Positions 24,722 to 36,259 are shown, counted from the first letter of the stretch. The stretch is DNA of 64,000 bases from Clitoria ternatea (GCA_037962975.1 CM075676.1:95426001-95490000); one strand, 5' to 3'. Notes: generated from the letters alone by a model not told the origin. Made by a program: numbers and translations.

Positions 24722-24736
24722 AAGCTAGGGGACAGA
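24722..24736 (+). promoter_or_regulatory. Polypurine tract of the Tat element
   Basis: AAGCTAGGGGACAGA directly precedes the 3' LTR at 24737. It is the expected plus-strand primer. Confidence 0.65.
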
Positions 24737-25547
24737 TGATCCGGTCTAGATACCGGCCCCCATACTTGTGACGTCAGACTGACCTCATATAAGGAAAACC
24801 GGTGTCCAGGTTCAACGTTACCACACCGGATATCCGTTGTCTGGTCATCCGCCCTCACTCCATGACAGCATCATTCATTTTCGCTGTAACGGTTCTATGT
24901 TCATTGATACGGGATATTTATATAATTGTTAGCTTTTCCCCGATAGCAAGAGAAGAGCCTTTTGATAACTTATCAACGAAGACACTGTTTGTAGCAAAAT
25001 ACGTCACATCAATGGCTTCAGAAAGTAAGTGGGCGTGTCAGCAGATTATGCGGAAAAGGTGATTATCCTCTCCTCTCTCTGGAGGATTGTACTCTGATAA
25101 TTGACCTACCCTCCTGACACATTCTGAAAGTCGAGCCACTTTGATTGACACAATATACACGCAATCAGAGATAAGGGACCCACCTGTATCCAACGTCTCA
25201 TTTTTTTTCTCTCTTACGTTCAACTATAAGAGGCCATATCAACACACATGCATGGTATCGTTATTCTATCTCACATTTTACTGTTATCACGCTTGAGTAT
25301 TCATTCAGTTCATACACTCTTCTAACTTGAGCGTCGGAGAATCTTCGCAGGTGGCACCACCTTTCGCCCCCCTACAACGCGAATCGTTGGTGTAAAGGAT
25401 CTCCAGGACAACAAGATCGGCCTCTCCCACTGAGAGACCGAATTAATACATCGGATATACACAGTTCCGGTGTGCAAACCCTAAAAGCACCTGCATCCTT
25501 GTGGCTGGTCCCACACCGGATCCTAGACCCCGGTCCAGACCAGTTCA
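24737..25547 (+). repeat. Tat element 3' LTR
   Basis: Same length as the 5' LTR, with two transitions and no indels. Confidence 0.95.
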
Positions 25548-26639
25548 CCATCAAACGAAGAAGAAATCAATCTTCATTTCTTCTCTTCACGAAGAAACGT
25601 TGGACTGATTCAGATCTGCAAATTCCAGTCAGAATTCGCAAGTAGTGATTTGGATATAACTTAAAAAGCTGCTGGAACTCTTTATTTCCAGGAAGGGGGA
25701 GCGTTACATTTCAAACGAATAGTTTATGAATGGATTTGGGGTGTTATTGTTGTAATATATATGATATGTGCGTGAATTATTGTGTGAGATCCCGATTGAA
25801 TGACTTTTTATGTTTTCATATCTTCCATTCATACTATTGATATTGATATGTGATTAATGAGGATGATATGAATATTATTCATGATGTTTTCATGATGTAT
25901 GAATGCATGGGATGCATTTGATATGATGCTTGTGTATTGAACAAAGATGAAATATTATTGTGGTTTCGAGGATTCCACAAAAAGACCTTGGGTGGGACTC
26001 AAGGCAAACCTCTTGAGCGGGGCTCGGGGTTTTAGCCCGTGAAACTACCGTTGTCGCTGAGAGTGATTGTGTCACATGAGGGTGTAAACAGTTTGGTACC
26101 AGTAAAACGGCCAGATCAGCTAAGAGCTGAGTTATGGCTGGGAGCCAGTGTTGCAACACAAATTAAAAGACTTAATAATGGATCTATTTGATTGAGCATG
26201 TGTATGCATATATATATATATAGATGTTATTGAGAATAACATAATGAAATGAGAATGAATGATATATGATGAGATTCTTTGATTTGGTTATGTTTTATAT
26301 ATAGTTATGAATTGGACATTTAATCTGATTCAATAAGTATCATTTGATATGTTTATGCTCACCCCTACTATTGTCATTTTTACAGTGGACATAGGACCCA
26401 GCAATGACATATGAAGTCACTCAGTCGTTCGGAGCATTATGTATTTATATGTTTTGTACATAGTGCATGTAACATCCCTGTTTTTAGAAACAGTTTTAAT
26501 CTTGTAATTTTGAAGTATGGAAAGTTTGTAAGTAAGAATAAGTGAATAAATACCCTGCAGATGGTATGTGATATCTCAGAAATATCATTTTTGTGTATAA
26601 TTATGGAAATTATATAGACCATTAATGGTATTATGCAAA

Positions 26640-27200
26640 TTCCGAGTGAAAAAGGGCTCTGTTCCGAGTGACAGAGAGAAATTCCGAGTGAAGGATTGAA
26701 ATTCCGAGTGATGGAATGAAATTCTGAGTGTGAGGTTACGTTTTCCGAGTAAAACATGACCAAGAGGGATACTACCGAGTGAAATCTTGGTGTAGAGAGA
26801 AGTGTGTTCAAGAGAACCACTTCTGGGTGAAATTTTCGAGTCAAACAACCTCGAATGACTCGTTTCCGAGTCAAACCTTGCCAAGTACTTCCTTTTCCGC
26901 GTGAAACTCGCCTGAGTGTGAGAATCAGAGAGATGCACATTCAATTGGAGAAAAAACTCATTTCTGAGTAACAAAATCCGAGTGGTTCCATTCGGAAAGG
27001 AAGATCTGACCGAGTGTTTCAAGAGGACAGTTCCAAGTGAGTATCCGATTAAGTGGGAGTCGGTTTTGGAAGGCTTTACCGAGTGGAACCCGAGTGAATG
27101 AAGACTCGGATTCAGAACAAATTACCGAGTGGAAGTCTGAGTGAGAGAGAACTCGGTCTGGTCAGATTCTACCGAGTGAGAAACCAAGTACTTCGGTCAG
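26640..27200 (+). repeat. TTCCGAGTGA motif block, forward orientation
   Basis: ATTCCGAGTGA and close variants recur at short irregular intervals (for example around 26640, 26663, 26680 and 26700). This block lies upstream of the candidate LTR promoter region. Confidence 0.8.
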
Positions 27201-27231
27201 TTTCAGATGAATTCCGAGCGAGTATGCATGA

Positions 27232-27368
27232 CTCGCTCAAGCGAGTTGGATTTCGCTTGAGCGAGAAGGACCCCTGATACAAAATCACACATTTCGCTCA
27301 GTTCCTTCCCTTCGCCCAAGCGAGGACTGCAAGACTCGCTCAAGCGAGTCGGAATTCGCTTGAGCGAG
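27232..27368. repeat. Palindrome cluster CTCGCTCAAGCGAG
   Basis: CTCGCTCAAGCGAG occurs at 27232-27245 and 27335-27348, each followed about 7 bp later by CGCTTGAGCGAG (27253-27264 and 27357-27368). The units are self-complementary and to each other complementary. Equivalent clusters occur in the LTRs at about 55087-55180 and 63701-63795. Confidence 0.85.
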
Positions 27369-27775
27369 GTCGAATTTTGCCTTGCTGACACAGCGTGAAG
27401 GACCCACGCAGTCGGTCCTGTTTCCTTTTCTCTTCACGTGCAGGCACTTTTCACTCCAAACAAAACACCTTTATATATTTTATTATATACTCATTCCAAT
27501 CAATGCAAGCTGACATGGAAAGGGGTCAAAAGTTTCCATTATTTTCCACCTAACCTTCAGTCACGGGAAAAGCTGTCTCCCACTTGTCTCCTCCTTATTA
27601 ATCAATGCCACCATTCATTCCCAAGTTCAGAACCTACTGAAATTAACACCAGCTCTCTCTTCTTCCTCCTATTACGAACAAGCTTCCTCTCTCTCAATTC
27701 CTTTCCTCTCCCACTCGGAACTGAAGCAAGGACAGTGAAGGGAACATTTTCTTCTCATCCAAGAACTCCATTAAG

Positions 27776-27784
27776 GTAAGGGGG
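27776..27784 (+). promoter_or_regulatory. Candidate 5' splice site in the LTR
   Basis: AAG|GTAAGG follows a block (GGACAGTGAAGGGAAC) conserved with the element at 54168, where the same donor lies at 55657. In a solo LTR it has no downstream gag, so it is only a comparative clue. Confidence 0.4.
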
Positions 27785-28084
27785 GTATATTCTCGGGTAT
27801 TCTGGGGAAATTCGAGTGAAAGGAAAGGGTTAAGGAACCTTGTTCCTCACCTTTCCAGGGCAGTTCAGGATTTATTTGATTAAATGTTTTAATGTTTTAT
27901 TGTTTTATGCATTTTATTTGAATATGTATATGATTAAATTGATTGTAATAATTATTATTATGCATGATAATTTAGCCAAATGTTCAGTATTGATTTGTGA
28001 AAAGATATGATTGTTGTTGGACTGTGAAAATACTAAGAATCATGGGTGCCTGTGTGATTTCCAGTGAAGAATTAGAAACAGAAG

Positions 28085-29150
28085 TTGGAATCTATAATAA
28101 CAAACTCGGTTTTTAATAATCCGACCGGTTTTACATCAATAACAAGCTCGGTTTTGCATAATTCCAATCAGATTCTACCTTACCCGAACGTGTTTCATTC
28201 TGACAGAACAATTCCTCACTCGGAAAACATTTTAACTTCACTCAGAAATCTCTTTTCAGTGATTCCACACGGAAACATAGTTATTTTCACTCAGAAACTC
28301 ATTTTCACTCGGATTCATAAACGTTTTTACTCAGGAAACTCTTTTCAAACTGATTCCACTCGGAATCATAATTTATTTCACTCAGAAACTCATTTTCACT
28401 CAGAAAGTCCTTTTCAGTCTGATTTCACTCAGAATCAAACATTTTTACTCAGAAAATCTAGTTCCCAACATTTTCACTTGGAATCAGACTCATTTCACTC
28501 GGAAAACAGCTTTCCAGTTCAATTTCACTCGAATTTTTAGTCAGTTCATTTAGAAAACTCTTCTCAGTATGATTCCACTCGAAATCATAATTATTTCACT
28601 CGGAATTACACTTGTTCTACTCGGAAAACCTACTTTTCACTCGGTACCAAACTCTTTTTACTCAGAAAATCCATTTTCACTCGGTAAACAACTCATTTCA
28701 CTCGGAAAACAGCTTTCCAGTTCAATTTCACTCGGATTTTTAGTCAGTTCATTTAGAAAACTCTTCTCAGTATGATTCCACTCAGAATCATAATTATTTC
28801 ACTCGGAATTACACTTGTTCTACTCGGAAAACCTACTTTTCACTCGGTACCAAACTCTTTTTACTTAGAAAATCCATTTTCACTCGGTAAACAACTCATT
28901 TCACTCGGAAAACAGCTTTCCAGTTCAATTTCACTCGGATTTTTAGTCAGTTCATTTAGAAAACTCTTCTCAGTATGATTCCACTCGGAATCATAATTAT
29001 TTCACTCGGAATTACGCTTGTTCTACTCGGAAAACCTACTTTTCACTCGGTACCAAACTCTTTTTACTCAAAAAATCCATTTTCACTCGGTAAACAACTC
29101 ATTTCACTCGGAAAACTTGGTTTTTTACATTTTCACTCGGATTTTCATTT
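28085..29150 (+). repeat. TCACTCGGAA motif block, inverted orientation
   Basis: TTTCACTCGGAAAAC and variants occur roughly every 20-30 bp. This is the reverse complement of the motif in the left half of the same LTR. Frames reading SLGKQL or FHSE through this block are not genes. Confidence 0.85.
28569..29110 (+). repeat. 203-bp tandem duplication inside the LTR, about 2.7 copies
   Basis: Blocks starting ATGATTCCACTCG recur at 28569, 28772 and 28975 with near-identical sequence. The giant LTR at 54168 has a single equivalent (about 56720-56790), so the array expanded after the copies separated. Confidence 0.9.
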
Positions 29151-30655
29151 ACCAAACTCTTCTTTACTCCTTTTTGAAATATTGGAAGGTTACAATAATC
29201 ATTATTGTTCTTATTCCTGTTATTATTATTATTATTGTTATTATTATTATGATTCTTATTATTATTGTTATTCTTACTATTATTAACTAATATTATTATT
29301 ATTATTGATATTAATATTGTTTTAATTATGAGTAATTAAATAAGGAATATATTATTTTACTCTTTACAAAGTATAAATTTCAACTAGGAAATAACCGATA
29401 TATTTTCTCTAATACGACAATAAAACGACTTGCAACGTCTAAACAATTTATGAGATTCAAGAGCTTATGAACAAGTATATGAGACTGGAAACACATAAAT
29501 ACTCAAGGATCAAATGATAAAAATAATGCATTTCGCATCATGAAAATATATTTTGAAGGAGAAAAACTAGAGCATACACCTGGTACGCTGGAGCACATTC
29601 ACGTTCGATCTCTGAGGGGAATCTTGGGAGTACGACTGGAACGGCAACCCAATGGCATCAGAGTCGCGCCTGATAGCCGGGTGAGACGATGCAATTTTGG
29701 TGTACTTTGACTAAATGACGGGATGTATCTATGATCGTGTAGAGCCAAGTCCCAAGATGAAATAATATATATTGATGAGAACCTGTGAGTTCATTCGTAC
29801 CCTATGATAATGAATGGAGGACTTGGTGAGCTCCGATCGCTCTAGAATGGAAACGTTGTGCCCAAGAGACAACAACAGGATGAATTCCAAAGAATAAAAG
29901 AATGATGATGGTGGATTGATTTATTGGGCCCACATGCATCATGAGACTTAATTAAGATAAATCATAATAAACCATACTCATACATTTCCATGATAATGTT
30001 TGATTGTTATAGTTATAAATATGTTAATTGCATGATTTATATGATATTATCTGTTGACTGGATTATGTCCGCACCGGGTGACCTTCAGGGTCTTGGGTTA
30101 TACTCACCCTCACTGTTGATATTTCAGAGGAATTAGGAAATCAAGAACCCGAGTATGGAGAACAACAATATGCTGAACCAAATGAGAGCGCTCCTTAAAT
30201 AGAATATAAGTAGTTGAATATTTATGGATGACTGTATAATATTTAAGGGTGCCTGCGTGCCCCATTTTGTTAAGAGTACAATTACTTACAGTTTGTGAAT
30301 GACTATGTGAATTACATACTATTTGCTTCCACTGATCTGCCATCTCTTTATTTAAAAAAAAAAATTCACTTTTTCTGAAAATTTGTGACCTCTCGGTTAA
30401 ATAGGATGATCTCATAGAAGGGTTTATCTAACCGAGGGTGTTACAGTGCACATAGTTGTTTGTAGTAGCCTTGACTGGCTCCTGTGCATACCGAGTATTT
30501 ATAATTATTTGTATATTCAAATGAGCAGGTCGGTTGATATAAAAATGATAGTGTTATTATTTAATCCAAATTCTGTTTTAGAAATTTAAATTATTTGTGA
30601 AAGATTTATTTGGATTATTGAAAATTAATTTTAAAAATAAGGATGTTTTATCAGT

Positions 30656-33600
30656 ATTGGTTTACATGCCTCCATCTTGAATTTCTTCAAAACATCTGTT
30701 GCATATTTTCTTTGAGAGATAAAAATCCCTTCATTTGTTTGCTTCACCTCAATGCCCAGAAAATAAGACATTAGGCCTATATCTGTCATCTCAAATTGAG
30801 AAGACATATTCTCCCTGAATTCAGCTAGCAATTTTGAATTATTGCCAGTGAAGATTAAATCATCCATGTATAAACACACAATAATAATATCTTCAGCTTT
30901 GTTTGTTTTGACATATAATGCATGCCCATATGGACTTCTATGAACTCCATTGCTCATAAAGTATGTGTCAATACGTGTGTACCAAGCTCTAGGCGCGTGC
31001 TTTAATCCATATGGAGCTTTCTTTAATTTGTAGACCTTGTCTTCAGCTCCTTGTTGTTGATAACCTGGTGGTTGCTCAACATAAACTTCTTCTTCAAGTA
31101 CACCATTCAAGAAAGCAGACTTGACATCCATTTGAGAAATCTTCCAGTTATTTTGAGCAGCAAGGGAAAGAATCATGCGCACAGTGTCCAATCTAGCAAC
31201 TGGAGCAAATACTTTAAAATAATCAATACCTGGTTTTTGTTTGTACCCTTTTGCCACTAATCGTGTTTTGAAACGATTAACCTCTCCACTTGGATTGTAC
31301 TTTGTTTTGTACACCCACTTTACACCTATTGGCTTCTTTTCTTCTGGAAGTGTTGTTAACTCTCATGTGTCATTCTTTTCAATTGCATGAATTTCTTCAT
31401 CTATTGGTTTAATCCAGCAATCATTATTGGTTGTCTCCTCATGTTACTGGATCACAGTCTGTAAATAAGGCATAGTAAGTAACTTCTTCTCCTGTGTCTT
31501 CTGGATCATCATCTCTACCAACTTCATAATCTTGCAAGTGTGGAGGTGGACACCGCTCCCTTTGTGGATATCTTTGAGGTGGTGAATCTGGTGTTGATTC
31601 AGCTGATGGTTTTTTAGTTGTGTCTTCTACTTCTCCATGTATAACGACTGGTACAGGTAATAATTCTTTTTCTTTTTCTAACTAATCCCATGTTTCATCT
31701 TCATCAAAAGTAACATCTCGACTGATGATTACCTTTTGGGTTTCTGGATTATACAACTTATAGGCTTTTATATCTTCACTGTATCCTACAAAGATGCATT
31801 TTTCTGCTTTGTCATCGAGTTTCTTCCTTAGTTGATCAGGAATATGTGCATAAGCAATACAGCCAAAAATCTTCAAGTGACTAAGATTTGGCTTTTTCCC
31901 ACTCCAAGCTTCTTGTGGAGTTTTATCACGAACACTCTTGACAGGACACCTATTTAATAGGTATACTGCACAGGTCACAGCTTCGGCCCAAAAACTCTGG
32001 TAATTTCTTGCAATGCAGCATGCTTCTCACCATATCTATCATTGTTCTGTTCTTCCTTTCTGCTACTCCATTTTGTTGAGGAGTGTATCTAGCAGTCATC
32101 TGATGTTTAACACCATGTTTCCTTAAGAAATCATCACAAATAATATACTCTGTTCCCCTATCAGTTCTTAAGGTTTTTAGAGTATAACCACTCCTCCTTT
32201 CAACATATGCTATAAAGCTTTTGAGTGTATCATAAGCATTAGATTTATTTTTTAGAAAATAAACCCACGTCTTCCTGCTAAAGTCATCAATAAAAGTATT
32301 AAAATATTTATTACCTCCATTAGATGGAACTTCAACATAACATAAATCAGAGTGCACCAGCTCAAGTGGTTTTATGGCTCTCCAGGCACGTCCTTTAGGA
32401 AAAGGATCTCGATGTTTCTTGCCAACTACACAAGCTTCACATAGTTGACCAGGAGCTTGGATAATAGGCAAGCTAGTGACCCATTTTTTATTTGCAAGAA
32501 ACTTGATGCTTTCAAAATTGAAATGTCCAAGCCGCATGTGCCACAACCAGTTATCATCAATAGTTCTTGCTTTGCAGCATAAACCAACATCATACTTGAT
32601 GTACATAGGAAATAGACGATTCCTTGACATGTTTGTCATTGCTATCAAGCCCATTTCAGCATCATTTATAGTGCAACCTTTCTTGTTGAATTTTAAGTCA
32701 TAACCTTTTTCAGCAGGCTGACCAACGCTTAAAAGGTTCTGACATATACCAGGTGTGTAGAACACATCAGAAATATAATTCAAAGATCCATCTTTCAATC
32801 TGATGGCAATCTTTCCTTTTCCCAAGACTTTAAGCTTTGAGTTATCACCAAGTTTGACTGTGGTGTGATAACTTTCATCTAAATCAGAAAATAACTCTTT
32901 CTTACTACTTAGATGATTGCTGCTTCCTGTATCTAACAACCATTGGTTGTCATTTCTATCAGCTACTGCATGAGTTGTTGTAAGCACCACCTTCATATCT
33001 TCCTCACTTTCTGCAACTCGGGCATGACTTTCTCTAATATTCAATGCTTTAGCACGACATTCTTGACTATAGTGACCAAACTTATTACAGTTATAACACT
33101 GGATATGAGATTTACATTCAGATTGAAAATGTCCATACTTTTGGCATTTGTGACATTGAATATTAGATTTATTTGGAAATGACTCATTACCTCGTGTAGC
33201 TTGATTTGAGTCAAGTTGAGGATTCCTCCATCTTCCTTTGACATTCTGACCCCTTTGATGGTAGTTGGCCCTTTTTTGCACAGGTCCCTCATTTTTGACA
33301 TTTGTTTGAGCTTTTAATGCTTGCTCAACTGTCCCACTTGACCTTTCGTTCATCCGCATCTCACGTGACTCTAAGGATGCTTGCAAATCATTTAGAGTCA
33401 TTGTGTTGAGATCTTTTGCTCTTCAATAGCTGCTACTATGTAATTAAAATGAGTTGACAGCGTGCGTAAAACTTTCTCCATGATTTCTTTCTCCTTTATA
33501 TCATCACCGTTGTTTTCCATTTTGTTGACAAGTTTGTCTATTCGTAAAAAATAATCACGAATGCTTTCTTCTCTTCCTTGTTCCATCAACTCGAACTGGC

Positions 33601-33979
33601 ATTTTAAGCCTTGCAACCTCGTTCTTTTGACTGGATCAGCACCTTCATATTTTTGAGTAAAATTTCCCAAGCCTCCTTTGCTGTTTTAGCATGAAAAATT
33701 TTCTCAAGAACAGATAGCTTCACAGATTGACAGATCAGAAATAAGGTTTTTTCATTAAGTAGAAGATTTTTCTCTACTTGTTGCATATCAGCTTTTCCTT
33801 TGTCTTCTTCAGTTAGTTCAGCAAAACCATCTTTAATGATTTCACCATAACCATTGGTTTTTAAGCAAAGCTCCATGAGGCATTTCCACATGGCAAAATT
33901 TGATCTGCCATCAAACTTGAAAACAATTGTTTGTACTTGTTGAACTTTACTTGCTCCCGTGCTGGAACTTGTTGCCATT
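30656..33979 (-). pseudogene. Copia gag-protease-integrase-RT, frameshifted
   Basis: The frame opens at ATG 33979 (MATSSSTGASK), 13 nt after the primer-binding site. Gag shows a one-base frame change near 33655 and another near 33405. Two CCHC knuckles (CHKCQKYGHFQSEC, CYNCNKFGHYSQEC) lie near 33060-33150. Protease has DTGSSNH. Integrase has the GAG-pre-integrase zinc residues plus HSDLCYVEV, RTDRGTEY and NGVAERKN. A further frame change near 31970 and stops near 31683 and 31365 (probably TGG changed to TAG or TGA) follow. RT (31314-30656) keeps MDVKSAFLNG and YMDDL. The frame is cut at 30651 by the nested insertion. It encodes no working polyprotein. Confidence 0.9.
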
Positions 33980-33991
33980 TTGATACAACAA

Positions 33992-34003
33992 GCTCTGATA
34001 CCA
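33992..34003 (-). promoter_or_regulatory. Copia primer-binding site
   Basis: On the minus strand TGGTATCAGAGC, complementary to the 3' end of initiator tRNA-Met, lies two bases inside the 5' LTR. This is the classic copia primer site. Confidence 0.9.
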
Positions 34004-34005
34004 GA

Positions 34006-34573
34006 TGTTGGCAATTAAAATAAATTGCCTAGTTGAAGTTGAGATGCTATGGGAAGAAAATAAGAACACTCAAAGAGTAAAATTTAATTTCACTATAATA
34101 TTTGTATAACAGGTACACTCAAGTTTTTTTAGCTTTGTTAAAAGCTAATACACATACACAATACTCAAATAAAGCTTGTTAAAGCTTTCTCTCAATCTTT
34201 TCTTCTCACTTTCTTCTTCACTCAAGGGATGCTAATAACTAAGGCAAGGTATCCTATTTATACTAAATTTTGATGTCATTTTTCTAAGAAAAATTCAAGT
34301 TGAAACTTACTTCCTAAGTTAGCAAAATTCAAGTTGGATTTTGCTTCCTAAGGTAGAAGAGTTCAAGTTGAATTTTGCTTCCTAAGGTAGAAGAGTTCTA
34401 ATTGAATTTTGCTTCTTGAGGTAGAAGAGTTCTAATTAAATTTTGCTTCTTGAGATAGAAGAGTTCTAATTAAATTTTGCTTCTTGAGGTAGAAGAGTTC
34501 AAGTTGAATTTTGCTTCCTAATCTTAACCACCAAGCTTCTAGCAAATTAAATGTCCAAGTTTAATTTCTAACA
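34006..34573 (-). repeat. Copia 5' LTR (568 bp)
   Basis: Sister of the LTR at 9017-9516, with five copies of the 34-bp unit from 34350 to 34519. A minus-strand TATAAATAGG box lies at 34253-34262. Confidence 0.9.
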
Positions 34574-34578
34574 TATAA

Positions 34579-35233
34579 TTACATAAGTACTGAGATAAGT
34601 TTATTTTATAAATAAAATCATACGTATAAATAAGAGTTCATTTTGGATTATATTGGGTTGGTTCCAAAATATAGATTCAAAATTCAATCTAGAGGTCGTT
34701 TGGTTTGCAGTTGGCGAAACGATGTTATGAAAATAAAAAAATCTAAAGGTTAATATTGATCATTTATGTCGTTTGAGACCGTCAAAACTCTTTTTAACTA
34801 TATGATCTTTTTTTGATTGGTCAACCCAACAGGAAACCAAACGTCTCCCTAATCTAATAAAAAAATTGGCTTTTAAGGTTTTCAGTTAATTCGATTTTCA
34901 ATTTTTTTGAATCTCAACTTTTTTTCATCGATTTTATAGTTTGCACAAGATTAAATTAATTTATCAACACTCCTGTAGTAAGTACTCAAAAAGTACCCAT
35001 GGCATACCCAATACAAAAACCTATTTTAAGTATCTTCGCTGGAATTTGTTCGAATCTTTTTTAGTGTTTAATTTTGTTTGCTAGGATTTGGAGATTTAGA
35101 GTTCTAAGTAATCTGGGACAAAGTTATAAGAATTGTGAAGTAACATATAAGTTATAAGCCTTGCATGAATAATTGAACACGACTAGGATTAGAGTTGAGA
35201 TAAAAATAAATAAATAAATACACAAACAAAGTA
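34579..35233. other. AT-rich non-coding sequence
   Basis: No gene is recognised. Short frames on the minus strand are isolated and lack family motifs. Confidence 0.5.
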
Positions 35234-36255
35234 CTTGTAAATAGGGATGGCAAAAGAGTTCCGCACCCGCGGCCTGTAACGGGTAAAAAAAACTTGTAAA
35301 AACAAGTATCCGCAGGTGGCAGGTAACGGTATTTGAAAAGCCCGTAAATAAATGGACGGGTGGTATAAGGGTATCTGAATATGTGAAAATTATAATATGG
35401 ATTGATGTGTTGAACATTTTATAGTTTATTTTAACATTAAGATTATATTATGGATTATGATATTATTTTTATTATGTTATATTAAGGATTTTATAATTTA
35501 TGGATTTTTGTATTGTTTTTATTATAATTTGATCCGGGTGTATACCTGCCTCTAAGGACCGTGCTTCTAAACCAAGACCACGTCACTAAAGGCACTGAGA
35601 ATATTGGACTAAGTCACTAAACCGAGGTCTTAAATATAGTCAGTATGGACATAAAATGATGACTCCGGTCAAAATGTCTGACAACGGAACGTGGGTCAGG
35701 AGAGGTATGGGTAACCTGTCCTGCACACGTTGTTGCTACAGTAAGTTAGAACAACGGTCAAATCACTTCTTCAACTCAGGTAACCCTATTAAATACAACT
35801 CATTTATTACTTGAGAGAGATATGAACTTATCGCTGTGAGTAACCTTTGTAAACTTATTTTCCATAATACCCGTACTAACTTAAGCATGAGAGAATCTTT
35901 TGCAAGTGTGTCCTCTTGACTGCGGTATGGATGAAACACCAACTCATACCTTAACGTGAAGAACTTAGGTTAACTGAGAGTTCGAGTGGATACTTCAGAC
36001 TCCGGTTGAGCAAGGTCAACATTTGACTCTGGACACCGGACAGAACATAATTTAAGGTTGTTATAATAGTTTATTATTGTTTGACAGGTACTCATGGGTA
36101 TCTATGGGTACCCGCAGATTTTCAAAACCCGTAAAAAACCTGTTATGCAGGTATCCGTACAGGTAACGAGCGGGTGCAGGTGCGAGTTTCCGTTGCAGGT
36201 ACGGGTACGGATAGTATGATGTCCGTACCCACCCCGCCCCGATTATATTCATACA
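35234..36255. mobile_element. Non-autonomous DNA-element-like repeat with GGGTACCCG termini, split by a solo LTR
   Basis: The left part has GGGATGGCAA, CGCACCCGCGG and repeated CCCGT/ACGGGT words. The right part, in inverted orientation, has GGGTACCCGCAG, CGGGTGCAGG and GTACCCACCCCG. Such subterminal palindromic words mark a common class of plant terminal-inverted-repeat elements. Borders are approximate. Confidence 0.45.
35530..36047. mobile_element. Solo LTR, 518 bp, Tat-like ends
   Basis: It begins TGATCCGGGTG and ends GGACACCGGACAGAACA. Identical TAATT flanks it at 35525-35529 and 36048-36052. The TGATCCGG start and CCGG-rich end resemble the LTR of the Tat element at 13953, but the body differs. 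Confidence 0.8.
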
Positions 36256-36259
36256 TGTA

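Larger units (their letters stand above)
13953..25547 (+). mobile_element. Ty3/gypsy Tat-lineage retrotransposon, very recent insertion
   Basis: LTRs of 811 bp (13953-14763 and 24737-25547) differ at only two sites (14193/24977 T/C and 14403/25187 C/T). The flanking duplication CCATC (13948-13952 and 25548-25552) is perfect. Internal order is gag, protease, RT, RNase H, archaeal-type RNase H, integrase, then a tandem array and an antisense gene. The second RNase H and the antisense gene are features of Tat-clade elements. With a rate of 1.3e-8 per site per year the LTR divergence implies roughly 0.1 million years. It is about 11.6 kb and structurally complete, with a few stop codons. Confidence 0.95.
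26468..30445. mobile_element. Solo LTR (3978 bp) of the giant-LTR gypsy family
   Basis: It starts TGTAACATCCCTG and ends GAGGGTGTTACA, with a perfect GTGCA duplication at 26463-26467 and 30446-30450. It matches the 3931-bp 5' LTR of the chromodomain element at 54168-58098 along its whole length. No gag or pol is present. It sits in the 3' part of the older solo LTR 1. It has CCGAGTGA motifs in the left part, a candidate splice donor at 27776, and inverted TCACTCGG motifs from about 28085 to 29150. Confidence 0.93.
10112..30650. mobile_element. Solo LTR (family 1), itself split by three elements
   Basis: It starts TGTAACATCC at 10112 and ends GGATGTTTTA at 30650. It is flanked by TCAGC (10107-10111) and TCAGT (30651-30655) inside the copia RT/RNase H region. 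Removing the three inner insertions and their target duplications leaves 10112-11311, 13820-13952, 25553-26467 and 30451-30650, about 2.45 kb. That agrees with the 2503-bp uninterrupted relative at 11312-13814. No coding sequence remains, so it is a solo LTR. The first kilobase is full of CCGAGTGA-type motifs. Confidence 0.85.
9017..34573 (-). mobile_element. Ty1/copia retrotransposon split by a 20.5-kb nested insertion
   Basis: LTRs at 9017-9516 and 34006-34573 (on the plus strand TGTTGG...TCTAACA) are flanked by identical TATAA (9012-9016 and 34574-34578). The coding order on the minus strand is gag, protease, integrase, RT, RNase H (the copia order), running from 33979 to 9529. The element is interrupted at 10112-30650 by a nested solo LTR carrying three further insertions. 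Without the insertions it is about 5.0 kb. About 20 substitutions separate the LTRs by eye (near 4%), so it is the oldest layer of the nest. Confidence 0.92.

Noticed and set aside
27225..27375. CRISPR-like appearance of repeated CGCTCAAGCGAG
   Set aside because: Only a few copies, no regular spacers, plant nuclear context; these are LTR palindromes.
28085..29290. Repeated plus-strand frames of about 68 residues
   Set aside because: They come from the 203-bp LTR duplication, whose length is not a multiple of three, and from the TCACTCGGAA motif. Not genes.
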